A stretch of 64,000 bases of DNA from Allosaccharopolyspora coralli (GTDB lineage Bacteria; Actinomycetota; Actinomycetes; Mycobacteriales; Pseudonocardiaceae): positions 1,054,001 through 1,118,000 of the forward strand of contig NZ_CP045929.1 in the NCBI RefSeq assembly GCF_009664835.1, in the 5' to 3' direction. Both the position numbers and the translations under genes were made by a program. The notes below the pieces were generated by a model, which was not told the DNA's origin, did not search any database, and saw only the letters and a program-made list of their open reading frames with translations. This document shows positions 1 to 7,882 of the stretch, piece after piece (positions within the stretch are counted from its first letter, which is position 1; the number at the start of each line of letters is the position of its first letter).

Positions 1-551
1 ATCGCCTTCTCGATAAGTGGTGTGCGGTAGTGGTCGTCGATGGCCCATCCGACGACGGCTTTCGAATAACAGTCGATGACCGTGGCCAGATACACCCATC
101 CCTGTCCGGTCGGGATATAGGTGATGTCGCCAACCAATTTCTCGCCCGGCTCACGGGCGGTGAAGTCACGTTTGAGCAGGTCCGGCAGCACGTGCGTGCT
201 CGCCTGGGTCAGGCTCGGGCGCCAGGGCCGAGGCTGGCAGGGGACGAGCTGCTGATCCCGCATGATGCTGCGCACGAGCTCCGGCGTGGCCGGCTCTCCG
301 CAGCGGGCCAGCCACGCGTGGATGCGCCGGTGGCCGTAGGTGCCATCGGAGTCGTCGAAACACTTCTTGATCAACGTGCCCAGGTAGCGACGGCGCCGGT
401 CGGTGTCCGACTCGGGTCGCGACAGCCAGTCGTAGAATCCAGATTTCGACACGTTGAGCCAGGCACACATGTTCTCCACGGTGTAGCTCTTCACGCCGTG
501 TTCGTCCGTGGTGTCCTTCTCTGCAGCGATGAACGCGTACCGCTGGCTCAC
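1..551 (-). CDS. IS3-family transposase OrfB (partial, C-terminus outside window)
   Basis: The visible part is the first ~183 residues of a DDE integrase-type transposase, identical to the complete copy at 7879-8781. It contains the IS3 OrfB helix-turn-helix region (residues ~28-60) and the first catalytic block GDITYIPTGQGW with the first Asp; the second Asp and the Glu lie beyond the edge. The GTG start overlaps the orfA stop (GTGA) and the frame is -1 relative to orfA, so it could be translated by reinitiation or as an OrfAB frameshift fusion. Function: strand transfer during IS transposition. Confidence 0.9.
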   Translation of the reverse strand, partial: MSQRYAFIAAEKDTTDEHGVKSYTVENMCAWLNVSKSGFYDWLSRPESDTDRRRRYLGTLIKKCFDDSDGTYGHRRIHAWLARCGEPATPELVRSIMRDQQLVPCQPRPWRPSLTQASTHVLPDLLKRDFTAREPGEKLVGDITYIPTGQGWVYLATVIDCYSKAVVGWAIDDHYRTPLIEKA

Positions 552-847
552 CGATACTCGCTGGCAAAGAAGGCGGCTGCTTTTCCCAGAAATTCCGTCT
601 TCATGCGCAGCTGACGATTCTCTTCTTCCAGCTCACGCAGTCGCGCACGCTCGGACACGCTCAACGACGGCTCCGGAGCATCGTGCGCGGCCTCGTACGC
701 GTTCACCCAGTTCCGCAGGGTCTGCTGATTCAACCCGAGCTCGCGAGCAACCTCGGCCACCGTACGACCGGTCTCGGTCACCATCTTCGCCGCTTCATCC
801 CGAAACTCGGGAGAATACGACCGACGCTTCGTTCCAGACACAGACAA
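548..847 (-). CDS. IS3-family transposase OrfA
   Basis: A 99-residue helix-turn-helix protein of the IS3 OrfA type. The HTH (residues ~10-50, with the VAEVARELGLNQQTLRNW block) is followed by a coiled coil (residues ~63-85, rich in Glu, Arg and Leu) ending in the FLGKAAAFFA block typical of OrfA. It binds the terminal inverted repeats and supplies the N-terminal half of the OrfAB transposase. It is identical to the OrfA at 7583-7882, which indicates recent duplication. Confidence 0.93.
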   Translation of the reverse strand: MSVSGTKRRSYSPEFRDEAAKMVTETGRTVAEVARELGLNQQTLRNWVNAYEAAHDAPEPSLSVSERARLRELEEENRQLRMKTEFLGKAAAFFASEYR

Positions 848-906
848 CCTTCCCTCGAAGGAGCGATTTTAGTTGGCTGCCTGTCCGAAAACGCCACGGC
901 CCTCTA

Positions 907-1379
907 CCGAGAATCAGCCAGTTATGCGAGTCGTTACTCAGCCAGTTTGTTCGTCTGGCGGTGGATACCAAGGCGATAGACGCGCTCCACCAAAGAACCG
1001 TAATCAAGGCGGCACTCACTTGTCTTCTCCAGAATCGACGCCAAGTATTACTTACCGAGCAGCGGCACGCAAGTAGCAACTGAGTCCCCTATTGATAAGC
1101 GTTATGGTGACACATAAGTAGGTTTTTCGAAGCTAGACAGAATCGGTAAATCCCAGGCTGATTTCCGAGGTTAACGCGAAGATACTTTGTCAGGACACGG
1201 GATCCGTAGCGCTGATCAACGCGCGCAGATAATTATGGAAGTGTGATATTTATGACTCGGTATTTGCTAGCCCATCGGTTTCCGAACCTGGCTTGGGCGG
1301 CAACTCAGAAGCCCGCGAGAAAGAGGCCGTCAGTCATAGGACCCGCGCACTCTCCAAGTTCGTTCCGTTGATTGGCGCC
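907..1379. other. Intergenic, no gene recognised
   Basis: About 470 bp between the IS terminus and the end of the membrane-protein gene. It is visibly richer in A and T than the 12-64 kb part of the window, and I see no credible ORF, RNA gene or hairpin. The composition matches the flanking accessory operon, so it is probably part of the same transferred DNA. Confidence 0.6.
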
Positions 1380-1997
1380 CTATTTTTCTCCGGTGGCGGC
1401 CGGATCAATTTCCGGAAACGCGGCACGTGCGTCGTTATTTAGTTCGGCTCCATTCGCTACAGAGTACCGCATTCCGAGATGAACAAGATCCCAAATTTTG
1501 CGATTCGCCTGAATCAGTCGCGGAGTGAATCGTACTGTCCGCGTTTCGTCGGACAGTACCAACTCGTAGCCGTTCATTCCTCGTGGCTGGTACTCAATTC
1601 CTGTAAGCTCGTACGTTTTCACCCAGTGCTTACCAATTTTTAGCCAATCCGCGCCAGCGGTCACAACCTCCGCGCGTGATGCGTAAACAAGGTAAACGAA
1701 GAGTCCACCGATGAGGACCCAGTTTGGCCAGAGGGAGAGTGCCCACAACCCGCCGTACAAGTACAGCGCAACAGCAAGAACGAAGGGAGGGGCCAGCGCG
1801 GTCAGCCAGGAGGCCAACTTGCGCTGGCGATAACGCTCCAACCCCGGTCCTTCTCCGGCCAGTGGAGGTGGTACCTGCCCCGGCCGCGTTTCGTTATAAC
1901 CGCCTGGGCTCTGCGCGGGCGCCTCCGGCGGACGTGGCTCGCCTGTTTGTCGGTCCGGCCGCGGAGGAAGTTCAGCGTGGAAGCTGTCACCGGCCAA
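1380..1997 (-). CDS. Membrane protein with PH-like C-terminal domain; possible immunity/partner protein
   Basis: About 205 residues from a TTG start at 1997 that overlaps the upstream stop and has an AGGAAGG ribosome-binding site 6 nt away; an in-frame ATG at 2054 would overlap the upstream gene by 68 nt. The N-terminus is rich in Pro and Arg, then come two closely spaced hydrophobic helices (about residues 68-108 in the TTG numbering) and a C-terminal beta-rich part (WLKIGKHWVKTYELTGIEYQ) resembling bacterial PH-like domains. It is the last gene of a four-gene minus-strand operon. I infer a partner or immunity role for the WXG-like protein upstream; no function is shown by sequence alone. 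Confidence 0.7.
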   Translation of the reverse strand: MAGDSFHAELPPRPDRQTGEPRPPEAPAQSPGGYNETRPGQVPPPLAGEGPGLERYRQRKLASWLTALAPPFVLAVALYLYGGLWALSLWPNWVLIGGLFVYLVYASRAEVVTAGADWLKIGKHWVKTYELTGIEYQPRGMNGYELVLSDETRTVRFTPRLIQANRKIWDLVHLGMRYSVANGAELNNDARAAFPEIDPAATGEK

Positions 1998-3216
1998 AAC
2001 GTGCCTTCCTGCGCTCGTCGGTGTAGTCGTCCGGGCTATTGCCACCATCGCCACCGAGATCGCGATAGAGGTCTCGAAAATCGTGATCTTGGAAATAGGT
2101 CCAGGCGGTAGCCGCAGTGAAGCCTACACCGAGTCCGAGCGCGGTAATCGGACCTCCGGCCGCCGCGCCAACACCACCGGAGGCGGCGGCAGTCGCAACG
2201 CTTGATGCGCCAACGCTGAACGCCAATCCGCCAAAGTTGGTCCATACCGACTTGGCAACTGGTTTACCTGAAGCAATATCAGTCACCGTAAATGTTCCGG
2301 CCCCAACGACGCCAACGACGTTAAATAGTCGTCCCATCCCTGCGAGCCGACTATTTCCTTGGCCGCCGAGTGTTCGAGAGAATTGGCCAAGTATCGCTTC
2401 CCCGGCGAGGGTCTTACCGCCACCTAGAACGAGACGTGCATTGCTCTTGGCTCCTCTTTCGTCAACGCCCATGTTTGCATTGAGTTTCGTCAGGTGGGCT
2501 TCACGTTGAGCGGGTGGCATATCCGTTGAGAGTTTCTTAAACTCTTCGATGAACGTCTTTTGTTTCTGCGCATTTAGGGCAAGTGCCGAAGAAGTCCCAT
2601 GAGCCACGCCCATGTAGGTGAGGCCTCGAGCGACCCAGGTCATCGGGTTAGCAATGAATGCTTCCACGATCCCATTGGCGCCTGACATGGCCTTGAGCAG
2701 GGTCCGGTGCGCGGTGCGTTCCCGACGTCGTTCGTTGTCGGCCATCGCTTGAATCTCGCGGTACGCGTCGAGTTTCTCTTTCGCCCGCTCTTGTATTTCG
2801 GACGCCGGGTTTAACGCAGGCATATCGCCGCCAACACCTTGTGGAGCAGAATCGTCTGCGCCTCCGGGCGGTTGATGAATGACAGTGCCCACGACTGTCA
2901 GGCCCTTCGCGTGCGCGAGGTCGAGGCAGTCCTGCATGCCCGACCGAACGGTTTCGATATCGCTAGCGAAGAGGTCTACACCCCAGATCAACCAGTCGAC
3001 GGCTTCCGTGATCTGATCAATGTCCGAGGCACAGCCAGACACGTGATCGCGGAAGGCCTCCCCGGCACCGCCCTTCCAAACCTGCTCCGATGACGACCGC
3101 ACCTTGTGCGCGGCTGTCGCGGCGTCGTGGTTCGTTGCCGAGAGCTGACTCAACCACTCGACGAGCCGGCGGCACGATTCCGGCTCAGACTTGACATGTA
3201 CGTCGATGTTGCCCAC
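1987..3216 (-). CDS. WXG100-like type VII secretion substrate with hydrophobic C-terminal region; candidate toxin
   Basis: 409 residues. The N-terminal ~100 residues are helical with the W-x-G type motif VWKGGAGEAF (residues ~46-55), as in ESX/type VII substrates. A charged helical linker follows (residues ~140-175), then a middle region with MTWVARGLTYMGV. The C-terminal third (residues ~290-385) is a glycine/alanine-rich hydrophobic stretch resembling a glycine zipper, with no nuclease or ADP-ribosylase motif that I can see. It follows a small WXG-like gene by 22 nt and overlaps the membrane-protein gene downstream. By analogy with membrane-acting type VII effectors such as TspA it could be a membrane-perturbing toxin, but that is inference. 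Confidence 0.75.
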   Translation of the reverse strand: MGNIDVHVKSEPESCRRLVEWLSQLSATNHDAATAAHKVRSSSEQVWKGGAGEAFRDHVSGCASDIDQITEAVDWLIWGVDLFASDIETVRSGMQDCLDLAHAKGLTVVGTVIHQPPGGADDSAPQGVGGDMPALNPASEIQERAKEKLDAYREIQAMADNERRRERTAHRTLLKAMSGANGIVEAFIANPMTWVARGLTYMGVAHGTSSALALNAQKQKTFIEEFKKLSTDMPPAQREAHLTKLNANMGVDERGAKSNARLVLGGGKTLAGEAILGQFSRTLGGQGNSRLAGMGRLFNVVGVVGAGTFTVTDIASGKPVAKSVWTNFGGLAFSVGASSVATAAASGGVGAAAGGPITALGLGVGFTAATAWTYFQDHDFRDLYRDLGGDGGNSPDDYTDERRKARFGR

Positions 3217-3238
3217 AAGTTCCCCTCAGTGGTCACGG

Positions 3239-3514
3239 TCAGCCCGGAGGCTGCGGCATTCCCTCTGTGCCTTGGTCATCAGAACGGAGGTATTCCTCTC
3301 GGGAGGCACGAACGTCGTCGGCGATCTGGTGTAGGCCGCCACTGGCCCCGGCACTTGCCTCGGAAAGCCGACCGATTGTGTCGGCCAGCAACGTCAACGA
3401 CTCGCCCGCATTGGCCATCGGGGAGGGTTGCATGCCATCCAACTTCGCGGCGCCGCCTTCCAACTGGTTCGCAAGACCCGCCATTTCGTTCGTGCTGTTC
3501 TGAATGTCTGCCAC
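3239..3514 (-). CDS. Small WXG100-like helical protein
   Basis: 91 residues, helical, starting at GTG 3514, whose G is also the last base of the preceding gene's TAG stop (TAGTG). Size and the N-terminal pattern (NEMAGLANQLEGGAAKLDGM) fit small ESX-type helical-hairpin proteins. A clear WXG motif is absent: the turn region reads SPMANAGES. Position directly before the large WXG-like gene suggests a heterodimer partner or chaperone for secretion. No membrane segment or signal peptide is present. Confidence 0.7.
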   Translation of the reverse strand: MADIQNSTNEMAGLANQLEGGAAKLDGMQPSPMANAGESLTLLADTIGRLSEASAGASGGLHQIADDVRASREEYLRSDDQGTEGMPQPPG

Positions 3515-3846
3515 TACGTCTCCTGCGTGGTCTTCATATCGTCGTCAGGCAGCGGTACGTCTTGTAGCACGACCTGGGCGCCTGTCTGTTCGGCCAGGGT
3601 CATGACGTCGGTGTCAGCGACAGAAACCCAGGGCTGAGCTTCCCCGCAACCTTCTACGAGGCGTTCGAGGCTGGTGTACGTGAGCAGAGCGAACGCGCCC
3701 TCGGACGTGTAGCGCAACTCGAAGCGGACTTGTTGATCACCAGTCGACGCCCGTTCACTCGGGACAAAGACTTCGGTCTGCGGGGCGCCCAACACTGCTG
3801 GTGCAACAACGTGATCTTCCCCGGGCTGTGCCGGTGGCACGACCAT
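3514..3846 (-). CDS. SAV_915 family / SseB-like domain protein
   Basis: 110 residues. The core (residues ~26-100) has the pattern of the actinobacterial SAV_915 family: EVFVPSE, then RFELRYTSEGAFALLTYTSLERLVEGCGEAQPW (shown in two parts here: the TYTSLERLVEGCG block is diagnostic), and a final VVLQDVPLP strand. These small proteins recur beside WXG100-type genes in actinomycetes; their biochemical role is not established. It is the first gene of the operon and is joined to the next by a one-base stop/start overlap. Confidence 0.78.
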   Translation of the reverse strand: MVVPPAQPGEDHVVAPAVLGAPQTEVFVPSERASTGDQQVRFELRYTSEGAFALLTYTSLERLVEGCGEAQPWVSVADTDVMTLAEQTGAQVVLQDVPLPDDDMKTTQET

Positions 3847-4515
3847 GACCTCCTTGGATCAGCCTTAGCTGCTTGCCCACGTAGCGTACCGGGAGTGGCC
3901 ATGGCGCTGTCTCAGGTTTGATCAAACCCACTTCGAGCATCACCCGTACGCACGAATGGAAGAGGCGACGATCTGTGCTGTGAGGACTTTCTGTACGTCT
4001 TCAAGCCGCCCCGGGACGGGGCGGTCGGGCGGCCGACTCCGGCGACCTGGCCCGCCGCTCGTGCCTCGCTCTGCGCCGGACGGTCGCTGCGGGTCGGCAC
4101 GCCCGCCATCACGTGCGGGTCGTGCGTGAAGTGTGCAGACGTCGTCATGGTGCCACCCTCTCCGCGCCCGGGATGGTCAAAGCCGAGGTCGACAGCATCA
4201 ACCCCGCCTTCGGCGTCCCGATCCCGCCAGGGGTCACCTCGACGACGAAAGGCCGGCCCCGGGTGCGGGGCCGGTAGCGTGATCGGGAGTTCCGGGTTGA
4301 CGCTGCCGACCCCGGCAGTGCGGCGGGCAAGGACGCGGTGAGGGCGGCGTGCGAGTCATGTCCCGGTGCCGGCGGGCAACCACGGCCGCCGGTTGCTCGG
4401 CTGACATCCATATCGGACATCAACCGAGCCGTACGGCAATGAACTGACCTGGGATTCACTGATGTCACCCAGGACAGCCGAAGTGCCACCGTCCCAGGTC
4501 AGCAAGTTCGTCAAC
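3847..4515. other. Intergenic, no convincing gene
   Basis: About 670 bp between the start of the SAV_915-like gene and the tRNA-like fragment. It should contain the promoter of the minus-strand operon. Short open frames exist on both strands (for example 78 codons at 3912-4148 minus and 114 codons at 4145-4489 minus), but neither shows a recognisable family. I searched for the tag-peptide region of a tmRNA upstream of the fragment at 4516 and did not find one. Confidence 0.5.
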
Positions 4516-4605
<90 letters not shown>

Positions 4606-4629
4606 CGTACTGCCTGTCTAACTGCCTGT

Positions 4630-5796
4630 CTATCGGTTCGATCTTGTGTCCCCGAAGATGTCGTCCATGGCCGTAGCGCCCTCGACCATGACCGGACGGA
4701 TCTGCTTCCGGTAGACGTGTTCGGTGACGCGCGTGCCGCTGTGTCCGACCAGTCGTGCGATGTCTTCCAACGAGACACCGGACGCAGACATGACCGAGAC
4801 GAAGCTGTGCCGCATCTCGCGAGGCGTCCAGTCACCCGGGGGAAGACCAGCGGCCTTGATGATCTGTCTGAACCACCTCCGCACGTTGTGGTGGTCGAGC
4901 TGGGTACCGGCAGCCGACCGGAAGACAAGACCGTATGGCTCCCACTCTCTACCAGCCTTGGCAGCCTCGGCGCGTTGGCGAAGGCGATGAGCTCGCAGCG
5001 CGACGACGCATCGCAGTGGCAATGCCAGCGTGCGACGTGACTTTCGGGTCTTGGTGTCACCGCCTTCTCTCACCGAGTGCCAGACCTGAATGGCGCGCGG
5101 CGCGGGCGGGTCTTGTGCCGAGTCGCCATGCAGTTCAACGTGATCCCACGTGAGTGCCCGGAGTTCTTCCGGGCGAGCGCCGATGAGCAAGGACAGCTCG
5201 ACGTAGGCGTGAATCTGTGTGCCTTCGGCGGCGTGTAGGACTGCTTCTGCTTGTTCGATGGTGAGCGATTTTGATGGTCTTCCTTCGAGACCAACGGGAA
5301 TGTCGCACAGGCTCACCACGTTGCGCCTCACTTTGTCGCGTGCTTGCGCATAGCGAACGGCGCGGCTGAGGATCGAGTGCAGCAGCCGCACCGTTCTCGT
5401 ACTTACGTTTGCGGCACGATCGGCGAGCCACCTCTCTACGTGTTCTGCTGTGAGGGCGCGGAGAGTTTTGTTGCCCAGCAACGGGATGATGTGGTTTGCG
5501 GCGATAGTGCGGTAGTTCTCCACGGTCGAGGCGGAACGTCCATTGAGGCCGTATTTCAGCCACCCCTCGACTGCGTGCTTTACCGTGTACGAGTCGGACG
5601 CCACCGGCAAGCTGCTGTCGCGATCATCCACCAGCTCCTTTAGCTTGTTCCGTGCTTCGGTCTTCGTCTTGCCGCTCGCCTGACGGGTCATGCGTTTGCC
5701 ACGCGCGTCGAACCCTGTGGTGACCCAGGCGATCCAGCGCTGTCGGCCTTTGTGCCAGTGCAGACCGCCGTCGCCCCTGCTACGCCGTTTGGCCAT
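4630..5796 (-). CDS. Tyrosine-type site-specific integrase
   Basis: 388 residues from ATG 5796, chosen because an AAGGAGGA ribosome-binding site lies 6 nt upstream; the open frame continues further but without similarity. N-terminal AP2-like arm domain (residues ~1-60), SAM-like core-binding domain (~70-160) and C-terminal catalytic domain (~180-375) with Arg in GARPEELRAL, Lys in the TKTRKSRRTL hairpin, Arg/His in PREMRHSF, His in LVGH and the nucleophilic Tyr in TEHVYRKQ. It catalyses integration and excision at the adjacent att site. The gene ends 25 nt from the repeated att sequence, as in actinomycete integrative elements. The upstream region is interrupted by an IS at 5858, so native regulation may be altered. 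Confidence 0.93.
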   Translation of the reverse strand: MAKRRSRGDGGLHWHKGRQRWIAWVTTGFDARGKRMTRQASGKTKTEARNKLKELVDDRDSSLPVASDSYTVKHAVEGWLKYGLNGRSASTVENYRTIAANHIIPLLGNKTLRALTAEHVERWLADRAANVSTRTVRLLHSILSRAVRYAQARDKVRRNVVSLCDIPVGLEGRPSKSLTIEQAEAVLHAAEGTQIHAYVELSLLIGARPEELRALTWDHVELHGDSAQDPPAPRAIQVWHSVREGGDTKTRKSRRTLALPLRCVVALRAHRLRQRAEAAKAGREWEPYGLVFRSAAGTQLDHHNVRRWFRQIIKAAGLPPGDWTPREMRHSFVSVMSASGVSLEDIARLVGHSGTRVTEHVYRKQIRPVMVEGATAMDDIFGDTRSNR

Positions 5797-5904
5797 AGTC
5801 GTCCTCCTTCGCTTCGCGCTCGAGCAGTTCGATGAAGTCTTCAATGGCACTGTGAGGTGTATCAAGGATCTTGGACAGGGCCTCTCGACTGAGAGGATGC
5901 GTCC

Positions 5905-6195
5905 GTGCCGGAGAAGCGTCGGAAGTTCAGCCCGCAGTTCAAGGCCGAGGCGGTGCAGCTGGTAGTGAGCACCGGTCGGCCGGTGGTTGAGGTGGCCCGG
6001 GAGTTGCAGATCAACGAGGGGACCTTGGGCAACTGGGTCAACACCTGGCGGCGGGAGAACCCGGAACCCGAGCCCGAGATGAGTCCCGTGGAGCGTGCGC
6101 GGTTGAGCGAGTTGGAAGCCGAAGTGCAGCGGCTGCGGATGGAAAACGAGTTCCTGAAAAAAGCAGCGGCCTTCTTCGCCCGGACGCAGGACTGA
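5905..6195 (+). CDS. IS3-family transposase OrfA
   Basis: 96 residues from GTG. Helix-turn-helix of the transposase-8 type (residues ~8-48, PQFKAEAVQLVVSTGRPVVE and VARELQINEGTLGNWV) and a coiled coil ending in the MENEFLKKAAAFFA signature. An A6 run (6157-6162) near the 3' end is a candidate site for -1 frameshifting into orfB. It differs from the other OrfA in the window, so this is a separate IS. Confidence 0.93.
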   Translation: MPEKRRKFSPQFKAEAVQLVVSTGRPVVEVARELQINEGTLGNWVNTWRRENPEPEPEMSPVERARLSELEAEVQRLRMENEFLKKAAAFFARTQD

Positions 6196-7073
6196 GTCAG
6201 CGCTGCGCGCTGATCGAGGCGGAGAAGGCCAACTACAGCATTTCCTGGATGTGTCGCATGCTTGGCGTGGCTCGGTCGTCGTTCTACGCCTGGCGCCACC
6301 GCGCCGAGACCCCGACGACCGCCCGGCGGCGGGAGCTTGCCGGACACGTGCGCCGCGTGTTCGACCAGTCCCGCCGGACGTACGGGTGCCGCCGGGTCGC
6401 CGCCCAGCTGGCCCGGGACGGCATCGAGGCCAGCGTGGGCCTGGTCGCGGACCTGATGCGCGAGCAGGGTTTGGCCGCGGTGCAACCCCGCGCGTACAAG
6501 ACCACCACCGTGCCCGGTGAGCAGCCGGTGACCAGCCCGGATCTCCTCGGGCGGGACTTCACCGCCGGCACGCCCGGAACGCGGCTGGTCGGCGACATCA
6601 CCTACCTGCCCACCAGCGAGGGGTGGCTGTATCTGGCCACGGTCATCGACCTGGCCACCCGCATGGTCGTCGGCTGGGCCATGGCCGCCCACATGCGCAC
6701 CAGCCTGGTCATCGACGCGCTGGCCATGGCCCGCACCCACGGGCACCTCACCGCCGGGGCGGTGTTCCACTCCGACCGCGGAGCCCAGTACACCTCGAAG
6801 GAGTTTTCCCGCTACTGCAAGAAAATCCGCGTCACCACCAGCCTCGGTGGCACCGGAGTCTGCTGGGACAACGCCGCCGCCGAATCGTTCTTCGCGAGCC
6901 TGAAAAACGAGTGCTACCACCTGCACCGACACACCACCCGCGCCCGCGCACGATTCGCCGTAGCCGACTACATCGAAGTCTTCTACAACCGCCAACGACT
7001 ACACAGCAGCCTCGGCTACCGCACCCCCACCGAGGCCCTACACGACCACCACCCGGCCGCAGCAGCGGCCTGA
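6162..7073 (+). CDS. IS3-family transposase OrfB, probably translated by -1 frameshift
   Basis: DDE transposase. The first in-frame ATG is 6249, but the open frame upstream already codes for conserved IS3 OrfB sequence (ALIEAEKANYSISWMCRMLG), so translation probably enters by frameshift from orfA at the A6 run or from a non-ATG start near 6192. The catalytic core has Asp in GDITYLPTSEGWLYLATVID, Asp in VFHSDRGAQYTS and Glu in WDNAAAESFFASLKNE, so all DDE residues are present. The C-terminus has the usual YNRQRLHSSLGY block. It appears intact. Confidence 0.9.
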   Translation, partial: SSGLLRPDAGLSQRCALIEAEKANYSISWMCRMLGVARSSFYAWRHRAETPTTARRRELAGHVRRVFDQSRRTYGCRRVAAQLARDGIEASVGLVADLMREQGLAAVQPRAYKTTTVPGEQPVTSPDLLGRDFTAGTPGTRLVGDITYLPTSEGWLYLATVIDLATRMVVGWAMAAHMRTSLVIDALAMARTHGHLTAGAVFHSDRGAQYTSKEFSRYCKKIRVTTSLGGTGVCWDNAAAESFFASLKNECYHLHRHTTRARARFAVADYIEVFYNRQRLHSSLGYRTPTEALHDHHPAAAAA

Positions 7074-7116
7074 CCACAACAAACCAGAGGAACTGTCCAA
7101 GATCATTGACACAGCC

Positions 7117-7314
7117 CAAACTGGCTTTTGTGCCCGTAGGGCACGGTCATACGGGGCACTGTGAGGGGCTCCGGCGTTCGGAGTTCGTGCCTCGCAAGGC
7201 AGGGGTTCTCGCCGCGTACGTGTGGTACTCAAGAGGACCCCAACGCCGCGAGGCGCGAACTGGGGCGGCGATACCGGACCACCCACCCAAGTTCCACAAC
7301 GCCTTCTCAGACCT
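7117..7314. repeat. Dispersed MITE-like palindromic repeat, copy 1
   Basis: Related in sequence to 24530-24630, 28183-28274, 35285-35465, 45770-45850 and 52501-52715. It contains the inner hairpin GTGCCC/GGGCAC (7130-7145), the block GGTACTCAAGAGGACCCC, and ends inverted relative to the start (AACTGGCTTTTGTGCC at one side, GTTCCACAACGCC at the other). It covers the 3' end of the DUF2798 gene on the minus strand and is abutted by the IS at 7113. Confidence 0.8.
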
Positions 7315-7582
7315 CGTCAGTGGCGGGCGTGTCGTTGCGCGGCCGCAGGATCGCCGCGCTCAGGGCCATCGACGCGGGCCAAGCGACCATCGTGAGAACG
7401 AAGGCGATGGGCCACGCGATGATGAACTGCTTGGGCCAGGCGGTCAGCCACTCCAGTGACGGGCCCGTGAAGACGAGGCCCATGATGCCCGACATCGTCG
7501 CGGCCATGATGAAGGTCATGACCTAGAGGGCCGTGGCGTTTTCGGACAGGCAGCCAACTAAAATCGCTCCTTCGAGGGAAGG

Positions 7583-7882
7583 TTGTCTGTGTCTGGAACG
7601 AAGCGTCGGTCGTATTCTCCCGAGTTTCGGGATGAAGCGGCGAAGATGGTGACCGAGACCGGTCGTACGGTGGCCGAGGTTGCTCGCGAGCTCGGGTTGA
7701 ATCAGCAGACCCTGCGGAACTGGGTGAACGCGTACGAGGCCGCGCACGATGCTCCGGAGCCGTCGTTGAGCGTGTCCGAGCGTGCGCGACTGCGTGAGCT
7801 GGAAGAAGAGAATCGTCAGCTGCGCATGAAGACGGAATTTCTGGGAAAAGCAGCCGCCTTCTTTGCCAGCGAGTATCGGTGA
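7583..7882 (+). CDS. IS3-family transposase OrfA
   Basis: 99 residues, identical to the OrfA at 548-847. HTH at residues ~10-50, coiled coil at ~63-85, then the MKTEFLGKAAAFFA block. Starts at GTG 7583 inside the IS, close behind the left terminal repeat. It overlaps orfB by 4 nt (GTGA). A short GGGAAAAG run at 7843-7850 precedes the overlap and is a weak candidate for ribosomal slippage. Confidence 0.94.
   Translation: MSVSGTKRRSYSPEFRDEAAKMVTETGRTVAEVARELGLNQQTLRNWVNAYEAAHDAPEPSLSVSERARLRELEEENRQLRMKTEFLGKAAAFFASEYR

Larger units (their letters stand above)
1..906 (-). mobile_element. IS3-family insertion sequence, cut by the window edge
   Basis: This is the reverse-strand counterpart of the complete element at 7524-8824: the encoded proteins are identical over the shared part, and the terminal inverted repeat (beginning TAGAGGGCC, outer end at 906) is the same. 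About 395 bp of the orfB side lies outside the window, so the second inverted repeat and the target duplication cannot be seen. The two copies are in opposite orientation and enclose about 6.6 kb of accessory DNA. Confidence 0.93.
5858..7113 (+). mobile_element. IS3-family insertion sequence (second type)
   Basis: Imperfect terminal inverted repeats: left 5858-5884 (TGTATCAAGGATCTTGGACA...) and right 7087-7113, whose reverse complement reads TGTGTCAATGATCTTGGACA. The element is about 1256 bp with orfA and orfB in the -1 arrangement. I see no 3-bp target duplication with these ends, so either the ends are off by a few bases or the flanks have rearranged. It sits 61 bp upstream of the integrase start on the left, and abuts a dispersed repeat on the right. 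Confidence 0.9.
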
